64,000 nucleotides of DNA from Burkholderiales bacterium (GCA_947487165.1 CANKWX010000006.1:1-64000); one strand, 5' to 3'. Counted from the stretch's first letter, positions 45,409 to 55,548 are shown. Notes: a model not told the origin generated them from the letters alone. A program made the numbers and translations.

Positions 45409-45720
45409 ATGGGTCTGCTGAGTTGGCTGCTGCGTCTGGCGGTTTTTCTGGTGATGATGGGCTTTGCTCTGTCGAATACCGACACCGCGACTTTGCATTT
45501 CTTCGGCATTCCGCAGTTCGAATGGCGTGCGCCACTGGTGCTGTTTCTGCTGATTTTCTTTGCAGTCGGCACCCTGCTTGGCGCATTGGCAACCGTGCCG
45601 ATCGTATTGCGACAGCGCCGCGACCTCAACCGGCTGCGACGACTGCAAGCTGCGTCGGTGCCCGATCCGGCCGCCCGGCCTGTCGGCCTGGTGCGCGCCG
45701 CCGATGCCCGCAAACCCTGA
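45409..45720 (+). CDS. lapA: Lipopolysaccharide assembly protein A (LapA domain)
   Basis: The 103-residue inner-membrane protein has two hydrophobic spans (LSWLLRLAVFLVMMGFALSNT, APLVLFLLIFFAVGTLLGALATVP) followed by a basic tail (RQRRDLNRLRRL), as in LapA (YciS/DUF1049). It acts with LapB in controlling LpxC and LPS synthesis in E. coli. It lies 79 bp after ihfB and 27 bp before lapB. Confidence 0.9.
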   Translation: MGLLSWLLRLAVFLVMMGFALSNTDTATLHFFGIPQFEWRAPLVLFLLIFFAVGTLLGALATVPIVLRQRRDLNRLRRLQAASVPDPAARPVGLVRAADARKP

Positions 45721-45747
45721 GAGCAGCCCTCACGACAGGCACAGGCG

Positions 45748-46959
45748 ATGCAATTCGAGCTTTGGTGGTTGGGCATCATCCCGCTGTTCTTTGCGCTCGG
45801 CTGGTTCGCTTCGCGAATCGACACCCGGTCGCAGGTGCGCGAATCGGCGCATCTGCCCGATGCCTATTTCAAGGGTCTGAACTTCCTGCTCAATGAGCAG
45901 CCCGACAAGGCGGTCGATGCCTTCGTCGACGTGGTCAAGCTCGACCCCGAAACCGTCGAACTGCACTTTGCACTGGGCAATCTGTTTCGTCGCCGAGGCG
46001 AGACCGACAGGGCGATTCGCGTCCATCAGAGCCTGCTGTCACGCGCCGACCTGCAGCCTGCGCAGCGCGAGCATGCGCTCTTCGAACTCGGCGCCGACTT
46101 CCTGCGTGCCGGTCTGCTCGATCGGGCCGAAGAGGCGTTCAACGGACTCGAGAAATCCGGCTATGAGAGCGCGGCGCTTGCGCATCGACTCGACATCGCC
46201 CAGATGGTTCGCGACTGGCCGCGGGCCATCGAACTGGCCGAACGCCTGCAGCGCGACGCGGGCGCCGATCAGCGCCGTCTGATCGCGCATCTGCATTGCG
46301 AACTTGCGGAACAGGCGCTCACTGATGAGCGGCTTGAGCCGGCATTGCGGCGAACGACCGCGCGCGAGCAGATCGATCTGGCACTCGAATCCGACCGCCT
46401 GCATCCGAGGCCCTGGCTGATGCGCGGCGAAGTGGCCTTCGATGCCGATGACTGTCAGGCGGCGATCACGGCCTGGACCGAGCTTGCCCGTATCAGCCCT
46501 TCGCACCTCGCGCTGATTGGCGAGCGCTGGTTGCAGGCTCACGATCGGGTTGGGCGACTGGATGTCGGGCTGGTGCGACTCGAGAGCGCGCTTGGCGATC
46601 ATCCGCCGGTTGATGCGCTGCGCGCGATTGCCCGCAGCCGCGCGAGCCGGGACGGCCTGCCTGCGGCGATTGCCTGGTTGCGCGATTCGCTGGTGAAAAG
46701 TCCGTCGCTGCTGGGCCTGGAGCAACTGCTCGATCTGCGAAAGCGTGTGCAGGCCGAAGCTGGCATCTCAGCCGACCCTGACGATACCGGCCTGACTGCT
46801 ACCCTGATCGAGCGGCAGACTGCACGGCTTGCCCGCTTTGTCTGCAGTCATTGCGGATTCAAGGCTCGGCGTTTCTACTGGCAATGCCCGGGCTGCAATC
46901 ACTGGGACAGCTATCCGCCTCGGCGCACCGAGGAACTCGAGTCAGAGGGGGCGCCCTGA
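45748..46959 (+). CDS. lapB: Lipopolysaccharide assembly protein B
   Basis: LapB (YciM) is an inner-membrane-anchored TPR protein that directs FtsH towards LpxC and links LPS synthesis to transport. The 403-residue protein has an N-terminal anchor (WWLGIIPLFFALGWFAS), several TPR repeats (YFKGLNFLLNEQPDKAVDAFVDVVKLDP onward) and a C-terminal rubredoxin-like metal site: CSHCGF and CPGCNHWDSYPP. The length agrees with E. coli LapB (389). Confidence 0.94.
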   Translation: MQFELWWLGIIPLFFALGWFASRIDTRSQVRESAHLPDAYFKGLNFLLNEQPDKAVDAFVDVVKLDPETVELHFALGNLFRRRGETDRAIRVHQSLLSRADLQPAQREHALFELGADFLRAGLLDRAEEAFNGLEKSGYESAALAHRLDIAQMVRDWPRAIELAERLQRDAGADQRRLIAHLHCELAEQALTDERLEPALRRTTAREQIDLALESDRLHPRPWLMRGEVAFDADDCQAAITAWTELARISPSHLALIGERWLQAHDRVGRLDVGLVRLESALGDHPPVDALRAIARSRASRDGLPAAIAWLRDSLVKSPSLLGLEQLLDLRKRVQAEAGISADPDDTGLTATLIERQTARLARFVCSHCGFKARRFYWQCPGCNHWDSYPPRRTEELESEGAP

Positions 46960-46977
46960 GCCGCTTGCCGATTCATC

Positions 46978-47253
46978 ATGATCCCAATCAAAAAAATTTT
47001 ATTTTTCGTTTTTTATTTGCTGATGCTCAGTGCCAGCGCGCTGGCGGCGGTCAACGTCAATACTGCCTCTTTCGACGAATTGCAGACGATCTCCGGAATC
47101 GGTCCGGCCACGGCGCAACGAATCGTCGAAGAACGGCGCAAGGGCCCCTTCAAGAGCCTTGACGATCTTCAGGCCAGGGTCAAAGGCATTGGCGAATCGC
47201 GAGTCCGAAAGATGGCCGCGGCCGGTCTCACAGTCGGACGCGTGGCGCCCTGA
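46978..47253 (+). CDS. ComEA-like helix-hairpin-helix protein
   Basis: The 91-residue protein has a signal peptide (residues 1-23, ASALA) and two helix-hairpin-helix motifs ([30 protein letters not shown] and [22 protein letters not shown]), as in short ComEA proteins that bind incoming DNA in the periplasm during transformation. The first 45 bases are strikingly A/T-rich for this GC-rich region. The gene overlaps ubiA by one base. Confidence 0.88.
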   Translation: MIPIKKILFFVFYLLMLSASALAAVNVNTASFDELQTISGIGPATAQRIVEERRKGPFKSLDDLQARVKGIGESRVRKMAAAGLTVGRVAP

Positions 47254-48137
47254 TGCCCATCATCCCAGCCGTCGAGGCGTCGACACCGCGCTGGATGCTC
47301 TATGCCCGACTGTTGCGCCTGCATCGTCCGATTGGAACCTTGCTGCTGCTGTGGCCCACGCTCTGGGCCCTCTTTATCGCCGCAGACGGCTTGCCGCCGC
47401 GCTACGAGCTCTTTGCGTTCAGCGTTGGCACACTGCTGATGCGATCAGCCGGCTGCGCGATCAATGACTGGGCCGACCGCGATTTTGATCGTCATGTCGA
47501 GCGCACTCGCGACCGTCCGCTGACTGCCGGGCTGATCAGCGCGAACGAAGCGCTCGGGCTGTTCGTAGCCTTGTCGCTGGTCGCGCTGATGCTCGTGCTG
47601 CCGATGAATCGCCTCACCTGGGCACTGGCGGCGGTGGCAGCATTTCTGGCCGCGAGCTATCCCTTCACCAAGCGATTTTTTGCGCTTCCCCAGGCCTATC
47701 TCGGCATTGCCTTCGGCTTCGGCATCCCGATGGCCTTTGCGGCCCTGCAGGATGCGGTGCCGGTCACCGCCTGGTTGCTGCTTGCGGCCAATGTCTTCTG
47801 GGCAATCGCCTACGACACCGAGTACGCCATGGTCGATCGTGAAGATGATCTGAAGATCGGCATCCGTACCTCGGCGATCACCTTCGGGCGCTTCGATGTG
47901 GCCGCGGTCATGTTGTCGTATGCCGCCGCGCTCGCGCTGCTGGCGGTGGTGGGGCTGCGTATCGGCGGCGGATGGCTCTATTTTGCCGGGCTGCTCGGCG
48001 CAGCCGGTCTGGCTCTCTATCACTTCGCGCTGATCCGCACCCGCAGTCGCGAGGGGTGCTTCAAGGCCTTCAACCACAACACCTGGTTCGGTGCGGCGGT
48101 GTTTGCCGGCATCGTACTCGACCAGTTGAGTCGCTGA
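47253..48137 (+). CDS. ubiA: 4-Hydroxybenzoate polyprenyltransferase
   Basis: UbiA attaches the polyprenyl chain to 4-hydroxybenzoate in ubiquinone synthesis, within the inner membrane. The 294-residue protein shows the first Asp-rich motif [20 protein letters not shown], the second [19 protein letters not shown] and about eight hydrophobic segments. Its ATG shares the A of the preceding TGA. Confidence 0.95.
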   Translation: MPIIPAVEASTPRWMLYARLLRLHRPIGTLLLLWPTLWALFIAADGLPPRYELFAFSVGTLLMRSAGCAINDWADRDFDRHVERTRDRPLTAGLISANEALGLFVALSLVALMLVLPMNRLTWALAAVAAFLAASYPFTKRFFALPQAYLGIAFGFGIPMAFAALQDAVPVTAWLLLAANVFWAIAYDTEYAMVDREDDLKIGIRTSAITFGRFDVAAVMLSYAAALALLAVVGLRIGGGWLYFAGLLGAAGLALYHFALIRTRSREGCFKAFNHNTWFGAAVFAGIVLDQLSR

Positions 48138-48176
48138 TCGGCCTGCGGCCTGGCTGCCCGCCTTCATCGCCCGCCT

Positions 48177-49019
48177 TCATCGCCCGAATTCATCACCCAG
48201 TTCGGCCGACCGGTCACGGGCCGCGCCCATCGCCTGGGCAACCACCGCATCAAGGCCACGGGCCTCGAATACCGACAGCGCCGCCGCGGTCGTGCCGCCC
48301 TTTGAGGTGACGCGTTCACGCAGAATCGCGACCGGCTCGCTCGATGCGCAGGCCAGCTGCGCCGCACCCGAGACGGTTTGCAACGCGAGCTGGCGTGACT
48401 GCTCCGGGCTCAGGCCCAGTCCGGTGCCGGCCGCAATCATCGACTCGATGAAGCGAAACACATAGGCGGGTCCGCTGCCGCTCAGCGCAGTGACCGCATC
48501 GAGCTGCGATTCGTCTTCGACCCAGACCGTCTGCCCGACGGCCTGCATGATCGACTCTGCGAGTCTGCGGTCAGCGCTGGTGCCGCCGGCGAGCATCGCC
48601 AGCCCGGTTGCGCCAAGCCCGATGAGTGCCGGTGTGTTCGGCATGGTCCGCACGATGCGCGAATAGCCGCCCAGCCAGCGCGACAGATCGGTGGCACGCA
48701 CGCCCGCCGCCACCGAGATGATGAGTTGCGTGGCAATCCGGGGCGCCAAGGCGTCGACCGCCTCGTGCATCTGCTGAGGTTTGACCGCCAGGACAATCAC
48801 GTCGGCCTGGCCGACATGGTCACCGCTGGCAGCATGGGTCGTGATGCCGAAGCGTGCGCCGAGCGCTTCACGCTGTGATGCAGACGGGTCGATTGCCTGC
48901 AGCGCTGCCGGTGCGGTGCCGCGGGCGATCAGGCCGCCGATCAGGGCGCTGGCCATATTGCCGGCCCCCACGAATACGATGCATGGCGATGACGTGTTTG
49001 AGTTGCTGGTGTCGTTCAT
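48177..49019 (-). CDS. proC: Pyrroline-5-carboxylate reductase
   Basis: ProC makes proline from pyrroline-5-carboxylate with NADPH. The 280-residue product has the Rossmann start IVFVGAGNMASALIGGL, VLAVKPQQMHEAV, a signature ALSGSGPAYVFRFIESMIAAG and a C-terminal TSKGGTTAAALSVFE. It follows murJ on the same strand. proA, the previous step but one, is at 56620. Confidence 0.95.
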   Translation of the reverse strand: MNDTSNSNTSSPCIVFVGAGNMASALIGGLIARGTAPAALQAIDPSASQREALGARFGITTHAASGDHVGQADVIVLAVKPQQMHEAVDALAPRIATQLIISVAAGVRATDLSRWLGGYSRIVRTMPNTPALIGLGATGLAMLAGGTSADRRLAESIMQAVGQTVWVEDESQLDAVTALSGSGPAYVFRFIESMIAAGTGLGLSPEQSRQLALQTVSGAAQLACASSEPVAILRERVTSKGGTTAAALSVFEARGLDAVVAQAMGAARDRSAELGDEFGR

Positions 49020-49055
49020 TGAGCGTTTCGAATTGAGCGTTTCGATCAGAGAGGG

Positions 49056-50603
49056 TCAGGTTTTGCGCATGAATTGTCGCGGTCGCAGGCCAAGCGCGAG
49101 CAGGATGCCGAGATAAAGTGCTGCTGCGCCGCCGACCATGCCGAGCGCCAGCACAATGCGCAGCAGGGGCTCGGCCTTGAGGGCTACCCAGTCGAAGCGC
49201 GGCACGGCAAACCAGAGCAGCACCGCCATCGCCAGCAGCGCCACCACAAGCCGCGCCGAAAAGACCCCCCATCCTGGCCGCGGTGAGTAGATGCCCCGGC
49301 TCATGAGTCCGCCCAGCAAGAGGCCGGCATTGGCCAGTGCAGCGACCGAAATCGACAACGCAAGCCCGGCATGGGCGAAGATCGGCACGAAGATCAGGTT
49401 GAGCCCCTGCGTGATCGCCAGCACGACCAGCGCAATCCGAAACGGTGTGCGCACATCCTGCACACCATAAAACCCCGGCGCCAGAATCTTGACTGCAATC
49501 AGTCCGAACAGGCCGATCGAATAGGCCAGCACTGCGCGGCTGGTCATGTCGAGGTCCTGGGCATCGAAGCGGCCGTAGTGAAAGAGCAGGGCGGTGAGCG
49601 GTTCGGCCATCAGTGCCATGCCGACCATGCAGGGCAGGGCGAGCAGCGCGGCCAGGCGCAGTCCCCAGTCGAGAAACTCGCTGTATTCCTGCCGCTTGCC
49701 GGCGGCATTGGCCCGGGCAAGACTGGGCAGCAGCACGGTGCCAAGTGCGACGCCGAGCATCGCGGTCGGAAACTCCATCAGCCGGTCCGCAAACGACACC
49801 CAGGAGACGCTGCCCGGGCCCAGCCGCGAGGCGATGTGGGTGTTGATGATCAGGCTGATCTGGGCCACCGAGACCGACAGCACGGCCGGCCCCATCTGCC
49901 GCATGATCCGGCGCACATCGGCGTCACGCAGCGCGTCGCGCAGGTTGACGCCGATACGCGGCAGCATGCCGATGCGAAGCAGCGCCGGCACCTGCAGGGC
50001 GAGTTGCGCCACGCCGCCCACGACCACACCGACTGCCAGCGCATAGGTCGGCGGATCGATGTGCGGCGCCAGGAAAAGGGCTGCGCCGATGAAGGACAGA
50101 TTGAGCAGCACCGGCGCGAAGGCGGGCACGGCGAACTGGCGCCAGGTGTTGAGCACCCCGGCGGCCAGCGCCACCATCGAAATCAGCAGGATGTAGGGAA
50201 ACATCCAGCGGGTCATGATGACCGCGACATCGAAGCTCGCCGGATCGGCTCGCATGCCCGAGGCCATCGCCCAGACCAGCACCGGCGCCGCGATCACGCC
50301 TGCTGCCGACACCGCCACCAGCGCCCAGAAGAGCACGGTTGCGACCCGATCGAGCAGGCGGTGCATCTGATCCTCGTCACTGCCTTCGCGGGCGGCGGCC
50401 AGAATCGGCACGAAGGCCTGCGAAAACGCGCCTTCCGCGAACATTCGCCGCAGCAGGTTGGGCAGGCGAAAGGCCACGAAAAAAGCATCGGTCAGCGCCG
50501 AGGCACCGAATACCGTGGCGGTGAGGTTCTCCCGGATGAGGCCGGTGATCCGTGACAGCAGGGTCAGTCCGCTGACCGTAGCAGCCGATCGCAGCAGATT
50601 CAA
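49056..50603 (-). CDS. murJ: Lipid II flippase MurJ
   Basis: MurJ flips lipid II across the inner membrane. The 515-residue protein with about 14 hydrophobic segments starts [25 protein letters not shown] and shows [22 protein letters not shown], the classic MviN/MurJ motif. I chose TTG 50603 because homology begins there; TTG 50654 would add 17 residues. It is divergent from rpsT, as in many proteobacteria. Confidence 0.95.
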   Translation of the reverse strand: MNLLRSAATVSGLTLLSRITGLIRENLTATVFGASALTDAFFVAFRLPNLLRRMFAEGAFSQAFVPILAAAREGSDEDQMHRLLDRVATVLFWALVAVSAAGVIAAPVLVWAMASGMRADPASFDVAVIMTRWMFPYILLISMVALAAGVLNTWRQFAVPAFAPVLLNLSFIGAALFLAPHIDPPTYALAVGVVVGGVAQLALQVPALLRIGMLPRIGVNLRDALRDADVRRIMRQMGPAVLSVSVAQISLIINTHIASRLGPGSVSWVSFADRLMEFPTAMLGVALGTVLLPSLARANAAGKRQEYSEFLDWGLRLAALLALPCMVGMALMAEPLTALLFHYGRFDAQDLDMTSRAVLAYSIGLFGLIAVKILAPGFYGVQDVRTPFRIALVVLAITQGLNLIFVPIFAHAGLALSISVAALANAGLLLGGLMSRGIYSPRPGWGVFSARLVVALLAMAVLLWFAVPRFDWVALKAEPLLRIVLALGMVGGAAALYLGILLALGLRPRQFMRKT

Positions 50604-50637
50604 ACAGTCGCCCCTCGTCGGCCAGGACTCGGCCGTC

Positions 50638-50667
50638 TTGCGGGCTGTAAGCAAATCGACTTATACT
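50638..50667 (+). promoter_or_regulatory. Putative rpsT promoter
   Basis: TTGCGG (50638-50643) and TATACT (50662-50667, five of six consensus matches) with an 18-bp spacer lie about 110 bp before the rpsT start, giving an S20 leader of roughly 100 bases. Confidence 0.45.
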
Positions 50668-50775
50668 TCAAGGCTTTCCCTGATTCGGGTTTCGGTCCGG
50701 CTAGTCTGCTGTCAGCGAAGTCTGCGGCTTTTCCCGGACCCCACCAAAGCACCACCAAAGAAAAGAGATCTTCGC

Positions 50776-51039
50776 ATGGCCAACATCGCTTCGGCTCGCA
50801 AACGCGCCCGACAGGCTGTCAAGCAGAACGCCCACAACTCCAGTCTGCGTTCGCGCCTGCGCACCGCCATCAAGGCCGTTCGCAAGGCCGTCGCCACTGG
50901 CGACAAGGCAGCTGCTGCGGCACGTTTCCAGGCATCGACCAGCGTCATTGACTCGATCGCCGACAAGAACATCATCCACAAGAACGCAGCTGCCCGTCAC
51001 AAGAGCCGCCTCGCGGCCGCCGTCAAGCGCATGGCTTGA
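50776..51039 (+). CDS. rpsT: 30S ribosomal protein S20
   Basis: The 87-residue basic protein reads [21 protein letters not shown] and ends [15 protein letters not shown], matching S20 over its full length. GAGAT lies 8 bp upstream. It is monocistronic and converges on the PLP-homeostasis gene. Confidence 0.97.
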   Translation: MANIASARKRARQAVKQNAHNSSLRSRLRTAIKAVRKAVATGDKAAAAARFQASTSVIDSIADKNIIHKNAAARHKSRLAAAVKRMA

Positions 51040-51120
51040 TGCTTGACTGACGGCCCCGGGCCGGCATCGCGCCGGTCCTGTGCTGTCTGACCGGGCGTCT
51101 AAGGGCGGGCGCCTCAGTGC

Positions 51121-51166
51121 AGGCCTCAATCAAGCGGGGCCTCAATCAAGCAGGCCTCAACCAGGC
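51121..51166. repeat. Three imperfect tandem repeats downstream of rpsT
   Basis: GGCCTCAATCAAGC occurs at 51122 and 51138, and a diverged copy GGCCTCAACCAGGC at 51153. The third copy overlaps the end of the convergent gene (stop at 51157). This looks like local slippage; no function is evident. Confidence 0.6.
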
Positions 51167-51945
51167 GTTCTGGCGCCAAAAAGCGCACTGCCGACCCTCA
51201 CCAAAGTGGCGCCCTCACAGATTGCCGCCTCCAGATCCGACGACATGCCCATCGACAGGGTGTCGATCGCGATCCCCTCGGCGAGAATTTTCCCGAAGAC
51301 CTCCCGAACCGCCGCGAACTGCTCGCGCTGAACCGCCACGTCGTCGCTTGGCGCCGGGATCGCCATGACGCCGCGCAGTTGCAGCCGTGGCATTGTCGAA
51401 ACTGCCCTGGCCAGCGTGATCGCCTCATCCGGGCTGCAACCGCTCTTGCTCGCCTCGCCGCTCACATTGACCTGAATGCAGACCTGCAGCGGCGCAAGCT
51501 GCGCCGGGCGCTGCTCTGACAGGCGTTGTGCGATTTTTTCGCGCTCGATCGATTCGACCCAATCGAAATGCTCGGCAATCGGCCGGGTCTTGTTTGACTG
51601 GATCGGACCAATGAAATGCCACTCGAGGCGATCGCCTGCCGACCGCCTGGACGGTCGCTCTGCCCACTGGTCATGACAGGTCGCCATCTTCGGCAGCGCT
51701 TCCTGCAAATAGCTCTCAGCGAACCTGCGTTGCCCATGGGTCGCCAGCGTCAGCACTGCCTCGGCATCGAAGGTCTTGCTCACCGCGAGCAGATCGATTG
51801 CCTCGGGTTTGCGGTCGCAGGCACGCGCCGCCTCGGCGATGCGGCTCAGTACCGCCGAGTGGCGATCGAGCAACGCGGGATGACCGTCTGTCGCGGCTGG
51901 CGACGGCTGTTCGGACGAGGCTGCCACAGGCGGCTGCGGGTTCAT
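51157..51945 (-). CDS. PLP homeostasis protein (YggS/PLPBP family)
   Basis: The 262-residue protein is a single-domain PLP-binding barrel protein that buffers pyridoxal phosphate in the cytoplasm. It shows LLAVSKTFDAEAV (PLP lysine), WHFIGPIQSNKTRPIAEHFDWVESI, VNVSGEASKSG and LSMGMSSDLEAAICEGATLVRVGSALFG. About 30 extra N-terminal residues (QPPVAASSEQPSPAA) precede the domain. The order YggS divergent from pilT is common in gamma- and betaproteobacteria. Confidence 0.94.
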   Translation of the reverse strand: MNPQPPVAASSEQPSPAATDGHPALLDRHSAVLSRIAEAARACDRKPEAIDLLAVSKTFDAEAVLTLATHGQRRFAESYLQEALPKMATCHDQWAERPSRRSAGDRLEWHFIGPIQSNKTRPIAEHFDWVESIEREKIAQRLSEQRPAQLAPLQVCIQVNVSGEASKSGCSPDEAITLARAVSTMPRLQLRGVMAIPAPSDDVAVQREQFAAVREVFGKILAEGIAIDTLSMGMSSDLEAAICEGATLVRVGSALFGARTPG

Positions 51946-51985
51946 AAGATGCTCTTTGAGTTGCGGACCATTGGAAGGCATGGCT

Positions 51986-53029
51986 ATGGAAATTTCGGAA
52001 CTGCTCGCGTTTGCGGTCAAGAACAAGGCCTCGGACCTGCACCTGTCGGCCGGCTTGCCGCCGATGATCCGGGTGCATGGCGATGTGCGTCGCATCAACC
52101 TGCCGCCGATGGAGCACGAGACCGTTCACAAGATGATGTACGACATCATGAACGACTCGCAGCGCAAGGACTACGAAGAAAACCTCGAATGCGACTTCTC
52201 CTTCGCGATTCAGGGTCTGGCGCGTTTCCGGGTCAATGCCTTCCAGCAGCAGCGCGGCGCCGGTGCGGTCATGCGGACGATTCCGTCCAAGATCCTGACC
52301 CTCGAAGAACTCAATGCACCCAAGATCTTTGCCGAGCTCGCGATGCAGCCGCGCGGCCTGGTGCTGGTGACCGGTCCGACCGGCTCGGGCAAGTCGACCA
52401 CGCTCGCGGGGATGGTCAATCATGTGAATGAAAATCTTCACGGCCATATCCTGACCGTTGAGGATCCGATCGAATTCGTTCACGACTCCAAGCGCTCGCT
52501 GGTCAATCAGCGCGAGGTCGGGCCGCACACCCTGTCGTTCAACAACGCCCTGCGTTCGGCCCTGCGCGAAGACCCTGACGTGATCCTCGTGGGCGAGTTG
52601 CGTGACCTCGAAACCATCCGACTCGCGCTGACCGCGGCCGAAACCGGCCACCTCGTCTTCGGCACCCTGCACACCTCGAGCGCGGCCAAGACCATCGATC
52701 GTGTGATCGACGTGTTTCCGGCCGCAGAAAAGGAGATGGTTCGCTCGATGCTGTCGGAGTCGCTCAAGGCGGTGATCTCGCAGACGCTGCTCAAGACCAA
52801 GGACAGCTCCGGGCGCATCGCGGCGCACGAGATCATGATCGGCACGCCGGCGATCCGCAATCTGATCCGGGAGGCCAAAGTCGCGCAGATGAATGCGTCG
52901 ATCCAGACCGGCGCCGCGGTCGGCATGCAGACCCTCGACCAGTGCCTGACCGATCTGGTCAAGCGCAACCTGATCTCGATGGCCGAGGCACGAGGTGCCG
53001 CCGCCAACAAAGACAACTTTCCCGGCTGA
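51986..53029 (+). CDS. pilT: Type IV pilus retraction ATPase PilT
   Basis: PilT depolymerises type IV pili for twitching and DNA uptake. The 347-residue hexameric ATPase has NKASDLHLSAGLPPMIRVHGD at the N-terminus, Walker A GPTGSGKST (130-138), the Asp box TVEDPIEF and the His box GHLVFGTLHTSSA. ATG 51986 has GGAAGG 7 bp upstream and gives the usual length; ATG 51980 is the alternative. pilU follows after 18 bp. Confidence 0.96.
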   Translation: MEISELLAFAVKNKASDLHLSAGLPPMIRVHGDVRRINLPPMEHETVHKMMYDIMNDSQRKDYEENLECDFSFAIQGLARFRVNAFQQQRGAGAVMRTIPSKILTLEELNAPKIFAELAMQPRGLVLVTGPTGSGKSTTLAGMVNHVNENLHGHILTVEDPIEFVHDSKRSLVNQREVGPHTLSFNNALRSALREDPDVILVGELRDLETIRLALTAAETGHLVFGTLHTSSAAKTIDRVIDVFPAAEKEMVRSMLSESLKAVISQTLLKTKDSSGRIAAHEIMIGTPAIRNLIREAKVAQMNASIQTGAAVGMQTLDQCLTDLVKRNLISMAEARGAAANKDNFPG

Positions 53030-53047
53030 GTCCGGAGGTAACGCCGA

Positions 53048-54241
53048 ATGAGCAATCTCGACAGCCCGGCGTTCGATGGCGGCGACAGCATCGCCCGGAC
53101 CCGCACCATGGAGCGCGAGCAAGCCTCGCGCTTCCTGCAGGATCTTTTGCGACTGATGCTCAAGCGCGGCGGCTCCGATCTGTTTCTGACCGCAGAGTTT
53201 CCGCCTGCGGTCAAGATCGACGGCAAAGTCACACCGGTCTCGGGCGTGCCGCTCACGCCGCCGCACACCATGGAGTTGGCTCGCGCGCTGATGAGCGATC
53301 GTCAGGCTGCCGACTTCGAAGCCAACCGCGAACTCAACTTTGCGATCAACCCGACCGGAATCGGTCGTTTTCGGGTCAATGTGTTCATGCAGCTCGGACG
53401 CGTCGGCATCGTGATTCGAACCATTCAAAGCCGCATCCCGACAATCGAGGAGCTTCGGCTGCCGCCGGCGATCGTCGACCTTTCGCTCAGCGGGCGCGGC
53501 CTGGTGCTGGTGGTGGGTGCGACCGGATCCGGCAAATCGACCACGCTCGCCGGCATGATCGGCCATCGCAACCGCAACAGCTTCGGTCACATCGTCACGA
53601 TCGAGGATCCGGTTGAATTCGTGCATCCCCATGCCAACTGCATCGTGACGCACCGCGAGGTCGGCGTCGATACCGACAGTTGGTCGATTGCTCTGAAGAA
53701 CTCGTTGCGCCAGGCGCCAGACGTCATCATGATCGGCGAGATCCGCGATCGCGAGACCATGGATAACGCGATCGTGTTCGCCGAGACCGGGCATCTGTGC
53801 CTGGCCACGCTGCATGCCAACAATGCCAACCAGGCGATCGACCGTGTGATCAACTTTTTCCCGGAAGAACGGCGCGCACAGGCCCTGATGGACCTGTCCC
53901 TCAACCTGCGTGGCATCGTGTCTCAGCGCCTTCTGCCCGACCAGTCGGGCACCGGTCGAGTGGTGGCAGTCGAGGTCATGCTCAACTCGCCGCTGATCAG
54001 CGACATGATCTTCAAGGGCGAGGTGGCCGCGATTCGCGAGATCATCAAGCGATCAAGAGAGCAGGGGATGCAGACCTTCGATCAGGCGCTCTTTGACCTC
54101 TATGAAGACAACCGCATCACGCTGGCCGATGCCCTGCGTCATGCCGATTCGGTCAATGATCTGCGTCTGACCATCAAGCTCAACAGCCGTCGCGGTCAGC
54201 GCGATGTCTATGCGGGCACCGAGAATCTAGGGATAGTGTGA
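53048..54241 (+). CDS. pilU: PilT-dependent retraction ATPase PilU
   Basis: PilU assists PilT in pilus retraction. The 397-residue protein has Walker A GATGSGKST (157-165), TIEDPVEFVHPH and GHLCLATLHANNANQAIDRVINFFPEE, the last being typical of PilU. About 25 residues (SNLDSPAFDGGDSIARTRT) precede the normal start, so a start at M21 (MEREQASRFL) is possible. GGAGG precedes ATG 53048. Confidence 0.94.
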   Translation: MSNLDSPAFDGGDSIARTRTMEREQASRFLQDLLRLMLKRGGSDLFLTAEFPPAVKIDGKVTPVSGVPLTPPHTMELARALMSDRQAADFEANRELNFAINPTGIGRFRVNVFMQLGRVGIVIRTIQSRIPTIEELRLPPAIVDLSLSGRGLVLVVGATGSGKSTTLAGMIGHRNRNSFGHIVTIEDPVEFVHPHANCIVTHREVGVDTDSWSIALKNSLRQAPDVIMIGEIRDRETMDNAIVFAETGHLCLATLHANNANQAIDRVINFFPEERRAQALMDLSLNLRGIVSQRLLPDQSGTGRVVAVEVMLNSPLISDMIFKGEVAAIREIIKRSREQGMQTFDQALFDLYEDNRITLADALRHADSVNDLRLTIKLNSRRGQRDVYAGTENLGIV

Positions 54242-54325
54242 TCGCGCTCTGAGGGCCGTTCGACGACCGACGCACCGGATCGCCACAGTGGCCGCAGGGC
54301 TACAGCGCCACCGGTGGCGGGCGTG

Positions 54326-55507
54326 CTATTCGACTTGCTGCGGCTTGGGCGTTCGGGCCGATCCGGCCACCATCTCGAAGCGGAACAGGCGGCATTCGAG
54401 CGGGCCGTTAAAGAGCGGTGTGCGCTTTGAGGCTTTCAGGCGCAGCAGCCCGGGCAGCTCGAGATCGCTGGTAAAGAGGCAGACCGTCCAGCCGGCAAAC
54501 TGAGTCTTCATGAGCGTGGCAAAGGCCGGCCAGAACTGCGCGGCCTGGGCAAACGACTGTCGCCCCTTGATGTCGAGCCGCTCGCCGTAAGGCGGATTGG
54601 CCAGCAGCATGCCCTTGTCGGCCGGTGCGGCATCGAGTCCCAGGACATCGCGCTGTCGCAATTGCACCCAGGCTGGGTCGACGCCGCTGCGGGCAAGGTT
54701 CGCGCGTGCCGCAGCCAGCGCGGCTTCCGAGACATCGGAGCCGAAGAGCGTCGCCGCCGCGGGAACCGGACGGGGCGACATCTGACGCATGCGCTGCCAC
54801 TCGTTGCGATCGATGCCGCGCATGCGCTCAAAGGCAAAGGGGCGGCGCGCGCCAGGCGCGATGCCTGCAGCCTGCATCGCCGCTTCGATGATGATCGTGC
54901 CCGAGCCGCAGAAGGGATCGAGCAGCGGCATGCCCGGCTGCCATCCCGAGAGCGCCAGCAGGCCGGCCGCGAGATTTTCTTTCAGCGGTGCATCCGCGCC
55001 GTCGCGGCGCCAGCCTCGCTTGAAAAGCGATTCGCCCGACCAGTCGAGATAGAGCGTGCACTGGCTGGCATCGAGAAACACAAAGATTCGCCGGTCTGGG
55101 CGTTGGCGTTCGATCGACGGGCGCTCACCATAACGCTCGCGCAGCCGATCGACCACGCCGTCCTTGATGCGCAGCGTGGCGAACTGCAGGCTGTGCAGGG
55201 TCGAGCCGCTCGAGCTGATGTCGATGCGCAGTGATGCCATCGGTTCATGCCAGGTTTCCCAGGGCGTTTCACTGGCGATCCGATAGAGGTCGTCCTCGCT
55301 GCTGTAGGGGGCGCTGGCCACCTGCTGCAGGATGCGGCTGGCGATGCGCGAATGCAGATTGGCTGCCAGGCCGATGCGGGTATCGCCTTCAAACTGCACG
55401 CCCCCGGGCGGCTCGCCGAGGATGCCTGCGCCAAGCGCTCGCAGTTCGGTGGCAAGCGGGGCTTCGAGTCCTCGCGGGCAGGGAGCGAAAAACCGGATCA
55501 GGGCCAT
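54326..55507 (-). CDS. THUMP-domain 23S rRNA (guanine-N2) methyltransferase, RlmL N-terminal type
   Basis: The 393-residue protein has an N-terminal THUMP RNA-binding region ([21 protein letters not shown] onward) and a Rossmann methyltransferase with LLDPFCGSGTIIIEAAMQAAG (SAM binding) and LANPPYGERLD (catalytic NPPY). It corresponds to the first half of E. coli RlmL (m2G2445 on 23S rRNA) without the RlmK half, as is usual in betaproteobacteria. It converges on pilU. Confidence 0.9.
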   Translation of the reverse strand: MALIRFFAPCPRGLEAPLATELRALGAGILGEPPGGVQFEGDTRIGLAANLHSRIASRILQQVASAPYSSEDDLYRIASETPWETWHEPMASLRIDISSSGSTLHSLQFATLRIKDGVVDRLRERYGERPSIERQRPDRRIFVFLDASQCTLYLDWSGESLFKRGWRRDGADAPLKENLAAGLLALSGWQPGMPLLDPFCGSGTIIIEAAMQAAGIAPGARRPFAFERMRGIDRNEWQRMRQMSPRPVPAAATLFGSDVSEAALAAARANLARSGVDPAWVQLRQRDVLGLDAAPADKGMLLANPPYGERLDIKGRQSFAQAAQFWPAFATLMKTQFAGWTVCLFTSDLELPGLLRLKASKRTPLFNGPLECRLFRFEMVAGSARTPKPQQVE

Positions 55508-55548
55508 GGGCGCTCAATCGCCCTGAAGCGTCAGGCCCGCCTGGGGCA

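Noticed and set aside
51716-53815. A 699-residue minus-strand frame opposite pilT and pilU
   Set aside because: Same pattern: it is complementary to conserved ATPase genes and has no domain of its own.
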